DNA from: Variovorax sp. PAMC26660
GTDB taxonomy: Bacteria > Pseudomonadota > Gammaproteobacteria > Burkholderiales > Burkholderiaceae_C
NCBI RefSeq assembly: GCF_014302995.1
Contig: NZ_CP060295.1
Span: 7,059,501-7,123,500, forward strand
Direction: 5' to 3'
DNA length: 64,000 bases
Part shown: positions 17,861 through 26,283 of the stretch, piece after piece
How the letters are laid out: each line of letters begins with the position of its first letter
Numbering within the stretch: the stretch's first letter is position 1
Position numbers and translations under genes: made by a program
Notes under the pieces: model-generated
What the model was told of the DNA's origin: nothing
The model's input: only the letters and a program-made list of their open reading frames with translations
Database searches by the model: none

Positions 17861-20800
17861 TTAAGCGTGAATTGGGGTCGGTTCCGGCGCGCGATCCACC
17901 GGATTCACCGGCTCCCGCTTCACACGGAATGCCGCGGCATACATCGCCGGCAACGCCAGCAGCGTCAGCACGGTCGCAACGATCAGCCCACCCATGATGG
18001 CCACGGCCATCGGGCCCCAGAACACGCTGCGCGAGAGCGGAATCATCGCCAGCACCGCCGCAGCCGCCGTCAGCACGATGGGCCGCAAGCGCCGCACCGC
18101 CGACTCGACGATCGCGTCCCAGGCCGGCACGCCGGCCTTGCGATCGCTCTCGATCTGGTCGATCAGGATCACCGCGTTGCGCTGGATCATGCCCATCAGC
18201 GCGATCACGCCCAGCAGCGCGACGAAGCCGAAGGGCCGGTCGAGCAGCAGCAAGGCCCCGGCCACACCGGCAATGCCCATCGGACCGGTGATGAACACCA
18301 GCAACGAACGGCTGAAGCTGTGCAGTTGCAGCATCAGCAGCGTGAACACCAGGAACAGCATGATCGGCACACCCGCCACGATCGAGGCCGAGCCCTTGCT
18401 GCTTTCCTCGACCGCGCCCGCCACCTCGATGCGATAGCCGCCCTGCCCGGCCGCACGCCAGCCGGCTTCGAGTTCGCGCAGCTTGGGCAGCACCTGGGCC
18501 GTCACGGTCGCGCCTTGCAGGCCCTCGACCACGTCGCCCTGCACGGTGATGGCGTAGTCGCGGTTCTCGCGCCACATCACGCCGGGCTCCCAACTGAACA
18601 CCGGGCGAGCGATCTGCGTCAACGGAATCGAGCGGCCCGAGGTCGTGGGCAGATAAGCGTTGCCGATGTCCGAGATGGCCTCGCGCTCGTCGGACGACTG
18701 CCGCAGCACGATGTCGATCAGCAGGTCGTTCTCGCGGTACTGGCCCACGGTCGTGCCGCTGAACATGGTGCGCGATGCCTGCGCGATCGCCTGGCTGGTC
18801 ACGCCGAGCGCCCGCGCCTTGGCCTGGTCGACCTGCAGGCGGATCACCTTGACCGACTCGTTCCAGTTGTCGTTCACGCCGCGCATGTTGGCGTTCTCGC
18901 GCAGCACGGCCTTGACCTCGTCGGCATGCCCGCGCAGTTCCGCGGGGTCGGTGCCGATCACGCGGAACTGCACCGGGTACGGCACCGGCGGCCCGTTGGG
19001 CAGCAGCTTGACGCGGCCGCGCACCTCGGGAAACTCCCGCGCCAGCAGCGCAGGCAGCTTGATGCGCAGGGTCTCGCGCACCTTCAGGTCCTTGGCGAGC
19101 ACGATCAGTTGCGAGACGTTCGTCTGCGGAAACACCTGGTCGAGCGGCAGGTAGAAGCGAGGCACGCCAGAACCGATCCAGGTACTGACCGTGCTGACGC
19201 CGGCTTCCTGCATGAAGCGCTGCTCGACCCGCTTGGCCACCTCTTCATTCGCGGCGAACGAGGTGCCTTCCGGGAACCAGATGTCGACCAGAATTTCCGG
19301 CCGGCTCGAATCGGGAAAGAACTGCTGCTGCACCTTGCCCATGCCCACGATGCCGAGCGCGAAGATCAGCACCGTGGCGCCAATCGTCATCCAGCGGTGC
19401 GCCACGCACCAGTTCACCGCGCGGCGAAAGACGTTGTAGAAAGGCGTGTCGAACAGCTCGTGAGGCGGCGCATCCGGGTCGTGCGGCTTCACCTTCAGCA
19501 GCAGCGTGCCGAGGTAAGGCACGAAGTACACCGAGACGATCCACGACAGCACCAGCGCAATCACCGTCACCGCAAAAATCGCGAAGGTGTATTCACCCGT
19601 CACCGACTTGGCAAGGCCGATGGGCAGGAAACCCGCTGCGGTGATGAGCGTGCCCGTCAGCATCGGCTTGGCCGTCACGTCGTAGGCGAAGGTGGCGGCG
19701 CGGACCTTGTCGTAGCCCTCTTCCATCTTCCGCACCATCATCTCGACCGCGATGATCGCGTCGTCCACCAGGAGGCCGAGCGCGATGATGAGCGACCCCA
19801 GCGATATCTTGTGCAGCCCGATGCCGAAGTAGTTCATCGCCAGGAAAGTCACGGCCAGCACCAGCGGAATGGTGATCGCCACCACCAGCCCGGGTCGCAC
19901 GTCGATGTACCAGCCGAAGCGCCCGCCCTTGTGCAGGCCGAGCGAGATGATGCTCACGGCCAGCACGATGGCCACGGCCTCAATCAGCACGCCGACGAAT
20001 TCGTTCACCGAGCTGGCCACCGACACCGGCTGGTCCTGCACCTGCGCCAGCTTCACGCCGACCGGCAGGCGCTGCCCGATGGTGACGGTGGTTTCCTTGA
20101 GCGCCTTGCCCAGCGCGATGATGTCGCCGCCCTTGGCCATCGACACGCCGAGGGCGATCACTTCCTTGCCCTGGTGATGCACCTTGACGGCCGGCGGATC
20201 GATGTAGCCGCGGCGAATTTCCGCGATGTCGCCCAGCTTCAACTGGTTGCCCGAACTGCCGCGGATCGGCATCTCGCGCAGTTGATCGACGCTGGTGAAC
20301 TGGCCGCCCACGCGCACCTGCACCACATCGAGCGGCGACTGGATCGTGCCGGCGCTTTCAATGGCGTTCTGCGAGCCGAGCTGCGCCAGCACCGCGTTGA
20401 AATCGAGCCCCAACTGCGCCAGGCGCTTCTGCGAAATCTCGATGTAGACCTTCTCGTCCTGCACACCGAACTGGTCGACCTTGGCCACGTCCTTCACGCG
20501 CAGCAACTGCTGGCGCACATCGTCGGCCAATGTCTTGAGTTCGGCGTAGCTGAAGCCCTCGCTCTCCAGCGCGTAGATCACGCCATAGACGTCGCCGAAA
20601 TCGTCGTTGAAGAACGGCCCCTGCACGCCGGCCGGCAGCGTGCTGCGCATGTCGCCGATCTTCTTGCGCACCGTGTACCAGACGTTGGCCACCTCGGCAG
20701 CCTTCGACGAGTCCTTGATCTGGAAGATGATCTGCGACTCGCCGGGCTTGGAGTAGCTGCGGATCTTGTCGGCGTACGGCGCTTCCTGCAGCGTGCGCTC

Positions 20801-21043
20801 GATCTTGTCAGTGACCTGCTCGGCCACCTGCTGCGCCGTGGCGCCCGGCCAGTAGGTGCGCACCACCATCGCACGGAAGGTGAACGGCGGGTCTTCGTCC
20901 TGGCCGAGCTGGAAGTACGCGAAGGCACCCAGCACCATCAACACCACCATCAGGTAGCGCGTGAGGGGCGCGTGGTCCAGCGCCCATTTGGAGAGATTGA
21001 AGCCGGCGGGCTTGTCGGTGGTGGTCGCAGCGCCTTCCGTCAT
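17861..21043 (-). CDS. RND-family efflux transporter, inner-membrane pump
   Basis: Proton-driven exporter of the HAE1 resistance-nodulation-division superfamily, 1060 residues with the duplicated layout of twelve membrane segments and two large periplasmic loops. The proton-relay aspartate pair of TM4 is in LGLLVDDAIIAVEMMV. Its start overlaps the adaptor stop by four bases (ATGA), so the two are coupled. The N-terminus (about 30 hydrophilic residues before the first helix) is longer than in AcrB. No outer-membrane channel gene is next to it, so it probably borrows one. Substrate unknown. Confidence 0.9.
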   Translation of the reverse strand: MTEGAATTTDKPAGFNLSKWALDHAPLTRYLMVVLMVLGAFAYFQLGQDEDPPFTFRAMVVRTYWPGATAQQVAEQVTDKIERTLQEAPYADKIRSYSKPGESQIIFQIKDSSKAAEVANVWYTVRKKIGDMRSTLPAGVQGPFFNDDFGDVYGVIYALESEGFSYAELKTLADDVRQQLLRVKDVAKVDQFGVQDEKVYIEISQKRLAQLGLDFNAVLAQLGSQNAIESAGTIQSPLDVVQVRVGGQFTSVDQLREMPIRGSSGNQLKLGDIAEIRRGYIDPPAVKVHHQGKEVIALGVSMAKGGDIIALGKALKETTVTIGQRLPVGVKLAQVQDQPVSVASSVNEFVGVLIEAVAIVLAVSIISLGLHKGGRFGWYIDVRPGLVVAITIPLVLAVTFLAMNYFGIGLHKISLGSLIIALGLLVDDAIIAVEMMVRKMEEGYDKVRAATFAYDVTAKPMLTGTLITAAGFLPIGLAKSVTGEYTFAIFAVTVIALVLSWIVSVYFVPYLGTLLLKVKPHDPDAPPHELFDTPFYNVFRRAVNWCVAHRWMTIGATVLIFALGIVGMGKVQQQFFPDSSRPEILVDIWFPEGTSFAANEEVAKRVEQRFMQEAGVSTVSTWIGSGVPRFYLPLDQVFPQTNVSQLIVLAKDLKVRETLRIKLPALLAREFPEVRGRVKLLPNGPPVPYPVQFRVIGTDPAELRGHADEVKAVLRENANMRGVNDNWNESVKVIRLQVDQAKARALGVTSQAIAQASRTMFSGTTVGQYRENDLLIDIVLRQSSDEREAISDIGNAYLPTTSGRSIPLTQIARPVFSWEPGVMWRENRDYAITVQGDVVEGLQGATVTAQVLPKLRELEAGWRAAGQGGYRIEVAGAVEESSKGSASIVAGVPIMLFLVFTLLMLQLHSFSRSLLVFITGPMGIAGVAGALLLLDRPFGFVALLGVIALMGMIQRNAVILIDQIESDRKAGVPAWDAIVESAVRRLRPIVLTAAAAVLAMIPLSRSVFWGPMAVAIMGGLIVATVLTLLALPAMYAAAFRVKREPVNPVDRAPEPTPIHA

Positions 21044-22230
21044 TTGACGGCACCCGCTGCAATCTCCTTCTTGGTTGCGGCAACGGCCTCGACGGCCTGC
21101 ACGACTTCCTTCGCGTTGGCGGCGGCCGCTGCCGCCTCCTTGGACTGGTAGATGGTGACCTTCTGCCCCGGCGACAGCACGTGCACGCCCGCCGCCACGA
21201 CCATCATGCCGGGCGTGAGGCCGGCGCCGATCACCGCTTCATTGCCGTCAGCCGTCGCGACCTGCACCGGCTGCGAACGCACCGTCATCGTCGACTTGTC
21301 GAGCACCCAGACCGCCGAGCCCTTGCCTTCCTGACGCAGGGCGCTGGTCGGCAGCTTGATCACTGCGGTGTTGGTACGCGCCAGCGCCTGGGGCCGGGCG
21401 TAGACCGTGGCGCCGAGCGCCGGCGAGGTGGCCGCGTCGATCGCGACCTTGACCGAATACGTGCGCGTGACCGCGTCGGCACTCGCCGCCACTTCACGCA
21501 CCTGGCCCTGCAGCACGTCGCCACCGGACCAGCCGCGCACCGCAACCGGCGAGCCGGGCTTGATCAGCGCGGCACGGTCTTCGGGCACCGCGAACACCAC
21601 GTCGCGCGCGCCGTCCTGCGCAATGCGAACGACCGGTGTGCCGGCCTGCACCACCTGCCCCGGTTCGGCCTCGATGGCCGTGATGACGCCCGCCACATCG
21701 GCCACCAGCGTCGTGTAGTTGGCCTGATTGCCTTGCGAGGCCAGTTGGGCCTGCGCCTGTTCGAGCTGCGCCTGCGCGGCCTTCCAGGTGGATTCGCGGC
21801 GCTCCAGTTCAGCGCCGCTGATGAAGTTCTGCTGGCGCAGTTCGGTGTAGCGCTTCAGGTCGGCAGCCGCAAGATCGCGGTTGGTCAGCGCGGCGGCCTG
21901 CTGGGCGCGCGCTGCGTCAGCAGCGAGCTTGTAATCCTGCGGATCGAGCTGTGCCAGCACCTGTCCGGCCTGCACGCGCTGGCCCAGTTCGGCCTGGCGC
22001 CGGGTGATCTTGCCCGCCACACGAAAGCCCAGCCGCGATTCGACACGCGCCCGCACCTCGGCCGAGAACTCAGGCTGGGCGTCGAAGTCGCTGGTGCCCA
22101 CGGTCACGAGCTTGACCGCTCGCACGGGCTCCTCGGCCGAAGGCTTCGGCGAACAGCCGGCCAGGAACAGGGCGGGAAGCAGCAGCCATGCGGCGCTGCG
22201 GGCATGAGAGAAGGCGGCGGAGGCGGTCAT
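21040..22230 (-). CDS. RND efflux periplasmic adaptor lipoprotein
   Basis: Membrane-fusion protein joining the pump to an outer-membrane channel, 396 residues. The lipobox LAGC places the lipidated cysteine at 26. It has the family order: barrel-sandwich half (SRLGFRVAGKI, then GQVLAQLDPQD), alpha-helical hairpin (about 100-165, rich in Ala/Gln/Glu), second lipoyl half and beta-barrel. The tail is Ala/Lys-rich. Overlaps the pump gene by four bases. A promoter and TetR-type palindromes lie directly upstream. Confidence 0.9.
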   Translation of the reverse strand: MTASAAFSHARSAAWLLLPALFLAGCSPKPSAEEPVRAVKLVTVGTSDFDAQPEFSAEVRARVESRLGFRVAGKITRRQAELGQRVQAGQVLAQLDPQDYKLAADAARAQQAAALTNRDLAAADLKRYTELRQQNFISGAELERRESTWKAAQAQLEQAQAQLASQGNQANYTTLVADVAGVITAIEAEPGQVVQAGTPVVRIAQDGARDVVFAVPEDRAALIKPGSPVAVRGWSGGDVLQGQVREVAASADAVTRTYSVKVAIDAATSPALGATVYARPQALARTNTAVIKLPTSALRQEGKGSAVWVLDKSTMTVRSQPVQVATADGNEAVIGAGLTPGMMVVAAGVHVLSPGQKVTIYQSKEAAAAAANAKEVVQAVEAVAATKKEIAAGAVK

Positions 22231-22256
22231 GAGACACCCAAGAGAGGACGAACCAG

Positions 22257-22323
22257 GTCATTACTGACCCACTGGTTAGTAATCTAGGGTAAACGTGAAC
22301 CACTGTCAATGACCAACGGGTCA
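22257..22323 (-). promoter_or_regulatory. Promoter and TetR-type operator of the RND operon
   Basis: On the minus strand TTGACA (plus 22304-22309), a 17-base spacer and TAGATT (22281-22286) form a sigma-70 promoter. A near-perfect palindrome TTACTGACC-N4-GGTTAGTAA at 22261-22282 abuts the -10. TGACC-AACG-GGTCA at 22310-22323 abuts the -35, and GGTCA-N4-TGACC overlaps at 22257-22270. The repeated TGACC/GGTCA half-sites suggest cooperative binding of a TetR/AcrR dimer; no such gene is adjacent. Confidence 0.65.
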
Positions 22324-24246
22324 CTACGTTCGCTGGCCCATCTCCACCAGCCGGTTGTCCGGCAATTGAAAGTAGTCGGACGCCCGTCCCGCATTGCGCT
22401 GCAGCCAGCCGAACAGCACGCGGCGCACCGGGTTCATGCCCGGCAGATTCTCCTCACCGACCGAGGCGCGGGAGACGAAATACGAGGTCTTCATCGAATC
22501 GATGGCCAGCGTCTTCTGATAGGCCAGGATGCGGATGAACTCCGGCACGTCGGGCCGCTCCATGAAGCCGTGGCGCGCGGTGACCACCCAGATGCCCCCC
22601 ATCAACTGCTCGGCCTCGATGCGGATGCGCGCATCGACACGCGGCGTGTCGCAGGGCAGCACGCGCAGCACGATCACCTGCTCGTGCAGCACCTGGTTGT
22701 GCTTGAGGTTGTGCAGCAGCGCATGCGGCACCGCCGTGGCGTCGGGATTCAGGAACACCGCCGTGCCGCTCACGCGGTGCGGCATGTGCAGCGCCAGCGA
22801 TTCGATGAAGGGCCGCAGCGGCAGGCTTTCAGCTTCGGCAGCCTCCAGCCCCAGCCGCCGCCCCTTGGCCCAGGTGGTGAAGACCACCATCACCACCGCA
22901 GCCACTGCCAGCGTAAGCCAGCCGCCTTCGGCGATCTTCAGGCTGTTGGCCACCACGAAGGTCAGGTCGACCGCCGCGAAGGCCACCACGCCCACCACCA
23001 CCGCGACCTTGTTCCAGCGCCACAGGCCCCAGGCGACGATGCCGGCCAGCAATGTGGTCGTGACCATGGTGATCGACACCGCGATGCCGTAGGCGGCCGA
23101 CAGCGCGCCCGAACTGCGGAAGCCCAGCACCAGCAGCAGCACGCCCACCATCAGCAGCCAGTTGACCGCCGGCACGTAAATCTGCCCGATGGCCGTGCCC
23201 GAGGTCTGGATCACCCGCATGCGCGGCAGGTAGCCCATGCGCATGGCCTGTGCCGTGAGCGAGAAAGCGCCCGAAATCACGGCCTGCGAGGCGATCACCG
23301 TGGCCATGGCCGCCAGCACCACCATCGGCAGCACGCCCCACGCGGGAAACAGCCGGAAGAACGGGTTGTCGATGGCGGCCGGGTTCGCCAGCACCAGCGC
23401 GCCCTGACCGAAGTAGTTCAGCACCAGCCCCGGCAGCGCGATGAAGAGCCACGCCAGCCGGATCGGCCTGGCGCCGAAGTGCCCCATGTCGGCATACAGC
23501 GCCTCACCGCCCGTGAAGGCCAGGAACACCGCGCCAAGCACCGCGAGCGACTGTGCCCGGTGCTCGATCAGAAAGCCGAAGGCCCGACGCGGGTCGAGCG
23601 CCGCCAGCACCTGCGGCTGCTGCAGCACCTGCCACAGCCCGGCCGCCGCCAGCACGGCGAACCACAGCAGCATGACCGGCCCGAACACCTTGCCGACCAC
23701 GCCTGTGCCCTTCTTCTGCACCATGAACAGCGCGATCAGGATCACCACCGTGATCGGGATCACCGCCCGCTGCAGCATCGGCGCCTGCACTTCCAGCCCC
23801 TCGACCGCCGAGAGCACCGAGATCGCCGGCGTGATCAGGCTGTCGCCATAGAACATGGCCGCCCCCACCAGGCCCAGCAGCCCGATCGCGTTCCACATCC
23901 AGGGTTTGGTCTTCGGGCCCGCCACCGCATTGCGCGCGAGCGCCTGCAGCGCCAGGATGCCGCCTTCGCCGTCGTGGTCGGCGCGCAGCACGAACACCAC
24001 GTACTTCAGCGTCACCACGAACATCAGCCCCCAGAAAATCAGGGAGAGCAGGCCCAGCACCGAGTCGGGCGAGAACGGCACGCCGTGCTCGGGGTTCATC
24101 GTCTCCTTGAAGGCGTAGAGCGGCGAGGTGCCGATGTCGCCGAACACGACGCCCAGCGCCGCGATCATCAGCCCCGGCCCGCCCGGATGCGCCGCCTCGC
24201 CGTGCGCTGAAACCTGGGGCTTGGGAGCCGAAGCGGATGCTTTCAT
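22324..24246 (-). CDS. kup: Low-affinity potassium uptake protein
   Basis: Proton-coupled K+ importer of the KUP/HAK/KT family in the inner membrane. 640 residues from ATG 24246; the long open frame upstream is non-coding. The signature GVVFGDIGTSPLYAFKE appears near the first helix, about twelve membrane segments fill residues 25-460, and the hydrophilic C-terminal domain follows. The start lacks a strong ribosome binding site. It is divergent from hpnC, with only about 70 bases between the starts. Potassium uptake fits the osmotic theme of the betaine transporter but the loci are far apart. Confidence 0.93.
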   Translation of the reverse strand: MKASASAPKPQVSAHGEAAHPGGPGLMIAALGVVFGDIGTSPLYAFKETMNPEHGVPFSPDSVLGLLSLIFWGLMFVVTLKYVVFVLRADHDGEGGILALQALARNAVAGPKTKPWMWNAIGLLGLVGAAMFYGDSLITPAISVLSAVEGLEVQAPMLQRAVIPITVVILIALFMVQKKGTGVVGKVFGPVMLLWFAVLAAAGLWQVLQQPQVLAALDPRRAFGFLIEHRAQSLAVLGAVFLAFTGGEALYADMGHFGARPIRLAWLFIALPGLVLNYFGQGALVLANPAAIDNPFFRLFPAWGVLPMVVLAAMATVIASQAVISGAFSLTAQAMRMGYLPRMRVIQTSGTAIGQIYVPAVNWLLMVGVLLLVLGFRSSGALSAAYGIAVSITMVTTTLLAGIVAWGLWRWNKVAVVVGVVAFAAVDLTFVVANSLKIAEGGWLTLAVAAVVMVVFTTWAKGRRLGLEAAEAESLPLRPFIESLALHMPHRVSGTAVFLNPDATAVPHALLHNLKHNQVLHEQVIVLRVLPCDTPRVDARIRIEAEQLMGGIWVVTARHGFMERPDVPEFIRILAYQKTLAIDSMKTSYFVSRASVGEENLPGMNPVRRVLFGWLQRNAGRASDYFQLPDNRLVEMGQRT

Positions 24247-24315
24247 GAAGCGGAAGTTCAAAGTGGCGACGCCGCGAGCATAGTGCCGGGAGATGGCGTC
24301 GCGGACAATCGTGGT

Positions 24316-25230
24316 GTGCCCGCCACTCCTTCCCATGCCGCGCCGCCGGCCCACTACGAGAATTTCCCGGTCGCGTCGTGGCTGTGCCCACCGCATCTGC
24401 GCCCGCCCATTGCCGCGATCTACCACTTCGCGCGCACCGCCGACGACATTGCCGACGAAGGCGATGCCTCGCCCGACCAGCGCCTGGCCGAGCTGGGCGC
24501 CTACCGCGAAGAACTCGCCGCCGCCGCGCGCGGCGAGGTGCTGCCTTCCTCGCGCTGGCCGCAGGTGTTCGGCCCGCTGGCCCACAGCATCGCGCAGTAC
24601 ACGCTGCCCGAGACGCTGCTCGCCGACCTGCTGAGCGCCTTCATGCAGGACATCGTGAAGACCCGCGACCACGGCACCTACGCCGACCGCGCCGAACTGC
24701 TCGACTACTGCCGCCGCTCCGCCAACCCGGTCGGGCGCCTGCTGCTGCATCTCTACGGCGTGACCGACGCCCAGGCGCTGGCGCAGAGCGACGCCGTCTG
24801 CAGCGCGCTGCAACTCATCAATTTCTGGCAGGACCCGAGCGTCGACCTGCCGCGCGGCCGCTTCTACTTTCCCCTGAGCGACTGCGACCGGCGCAGCCTC
24901 ACGCGCGAGAACTTCAAGGTTTTTGCGCCGCTCTCGAACGCCCCGCCTCCGCAGGAAGCTATCAATCTGATAGCGGTCGTCTCTTTCTGGGCGCGCGAAC
25001 TGATGAACGAAGGCGCGCCCCTCGTGCACCGCCTGCCGGGCCGGGCAGGCTGGGAGCTGCGCCTCGTCGTGCAGGGCGGCCTGCGCATCCTCGACAAGAT
25101 CGAGGACCTGGGCTTCGACACCTTCTCGCAGCGCCCCACCATCGGCAAGACCGATGCGCCCCTGCTGCTCTGGAAGGCCATGCGGATGCGGAGACAATGG
25201 CGCCCCATGAAAGCAGCGCCTCCCCGATGA
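24316..25230 (+). CDS. hpnC: Squalene synthase subunit HpnC
   Basis: Member of the trans-isoprenyl diphosphate synthase fold that works with HpnD and HpnE to turn farnesyl diphosphate into squalene. HpnC converts presqualene diphosphate to hydroxysqualene. The aspartate-rich motifs are ARTADDIADEGD and FWQDPSVD, and YENFPVASWLCPP is a typical HpnC N-terminus. I chose GTG 24316 (304 residues); another in-frame GTG at 24283 is possible. The stop overlaps the hpnD start (ATGA). The squalene-hopene cyclase gene is not in the window. Confidence 0.9.
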   Translation: MPATPSHAAPPAHYENFPVASWLCPPHLRPPIAAIYHFARTADDIADEGDASPDQRLAELGAYREELAAAARGEVLPSSRWPQVFGPLAHSIAQYTLPETLLADLLSAFMQDIVKTRDHGTYADRAELLDYCRRSANPVGRLLLHLYGVTDAQALAQSDAVCSALQLINFWQDPSVDLPRGRFYFPLSDCDRRSLTRENFKVFAPLSNAPPPQEAINLIAVVSFWARELMNEGAPLVHRLPGRAGWELRLVVQGGLRILDKIEDLGFDTFSQRPTIGKTDAPLLLWKAMRMRRQWRPMKAAPPR

Positions 25231-26066
25231 CCCCCGAGCAATACGTGCAAGACAAGGCCGCCGCCTCGGGCAGCAGTTTCTATTACGCCTTCCTGTTTCT
25301 TCCCAAGCCGCGCCGCGCCGCAATCACCGCGTTCTACGCGTTCTGCCGCGAGATCGACGACGTGGTCGACGAGGTCACCGACCCTGGCGTGGCCGCCACC
25401 AAGCTCGCCTGGTGGCGCACCGAGGTCGCCCAGTCCTTCGCCGGCCCGCCGCGCCATCCGGTGATGCAGGCACTGATGCCGCACACTGCCGCCTACGGCA
25501 TCGAGGCACGCCAGCTTCAAGACGTGATCGATGGCTGCCAGATGGACCTGGACCAGACCCGGTATCTCGACTTTCCCGGCCTCGCACGCTACTGCCACCT
25601 GGTGGCCGGCGTGGTCGGCGAAGTCGCGGCGCGCATCTTCGGCCAGACCGACCCGCAGACCACCGCCTACGCCCACAAGCTCGGCCTGGCGCTGCAGCTC
25701 ACCAACATCTTGCGCGACGTCGGCGAAGACGCGCTGCGCGGACGCATCTACCTGCCCGTCAACGAGCTGCAGAAGTTCGACGTGAAGGCGCACGAGATCC
25801 TCAACCGCGTGTACTCGGACCGCTTCGTCGCGCTCATGAAGTTCCAGGCAGAGCGCGCGCACGCCGCGTATGACGAAGCCCTCGCCCTGCTCCCGCTGGC
25901 CGACCGCCGCACGCAAAAGCCCGGCCTGATGATGGCCAGCATCTACCGCACGCTGCTGCGCGAGATCGAGCGCGACGACTTCCAGGTGCTCAACCAGCGC
26001 GTGAGCCTGACGCCGGTGCGCAAGCTCTGGCTGGCGTGGAAGGTTCAGGCGCTGGGGAGGATATGA
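25227..26066 (+). CDS. hpnD: Presqualene diphosphate synthase HpnD
   Basis: Joins two farnesyl diphosphates to presqualene diphosphate, the first step toward squalene and hopanoids. 279 residues from ATG 25227, which overlaps the hpnC stop. The metal-binding motifs CREIDDVVDEV and ILRDVGEDALRGR match the squalene/phytoene synthase family, and the MTPEQYVQDKAA start is family-like. Another in-frame ATG lies 30 bases upstream. A 217-base repeat-filled gap separates it from hpnE. Confidence 0.92.
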   Translation: MTPEQYVQDKAAASGSSFYYAFLFLPKPRRAAITAFYAFCREIDDVVDEVTDPGVAATKLAWWRTEVAQSFAGPPRHPVMQALMPHTAAYGIEARQLQDVIDGCQMDLDQTRYLDFPGLARYCHLVAGVVGEVAARIFGQTDPQTTAYAHKLGLALQLTNILRDVGEDALRGRIYLPVNELQKFDVKAHEILNRVYSDRFVALMKFQAERAHAAYDEALALLPLADRRTQKPGLMMASIYRTLLREIERDDFQVLNQRVSLTPVRKLWLAWKVQALGRI

Positions 26067-26121
26067 CTCGCCCCCAGGCTTCGCGCACTTCGTGTCGCTT
26101 CGCCAACCCCCTGCCGGGGGC

Positions 26122-26158
26122 AACACCTGAGGCCCGGCAAAGCCGGTTCCTCGGTGTT
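26122..26158. repeat. Palindromic element in the hpnD-hpnE gap, first copy type
   Basis: AACACC-T-GAGG-C-CCGGC, loop AAA, then GCCGG-TT-CCTC-GGTGTT forms a long bulged stem. Flanking GCCCCC and GGGGGC runs extend the element leftward to about 26070. It resembles a dispersed repeat and could also act as a terminator-like structure inside the operon. Confidence 0.6.
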
Positions 26159-26204
26159 CCTGGAAGGGGAATCACGCCAACGCCATACCGCACACCCGGC
26201 GCTT

Positions 26205-26260
26205 TCTTGCTCCCTCTCCCTCTGGGGGAGGGCTGGGGTGAGGGCCGCGGCGCTTGCAAG
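26205..26260. repeat. REP-like element, copy A (hpnD-hpnE gap)
   Basis: Core TTGCTCCCTCTCCCTCTGGG then GGAGGG, a GC-rich tract and GCGCTTGCAAG. The same core recurs at 35797-35913 and 36661-36780 inside the Liv operon, so it is a dispersed family. It ends about 24 bases before the hpnE ATG. Confidence 0.75.
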
Positions 26261-26283
26261 AACTCTTGTGCGTGGCATCGCCC

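Noticed and set aside
17867..21151. A 1094-codon plus-strand open frame opposite the RND pump
   Set aside because: Antisense shadow of the pump gene; the translation is His/Arg/Gln-rich low complexity without membrane segments.
22309..24210. A 633-codon plus-strand open frame opposite kup
   Set aside because: Translation is almost entirely His, Arg and Gln, with no recognisable fold; kup is clear on the other strand.
26066..26283. Possible CRISPR-like or insertion-sequence remnant in the hpnD-hpnE gap
   Set aside because: No regularly spaced direct repeats and no transposase; the sequence is explained by palindromic repeat elements.
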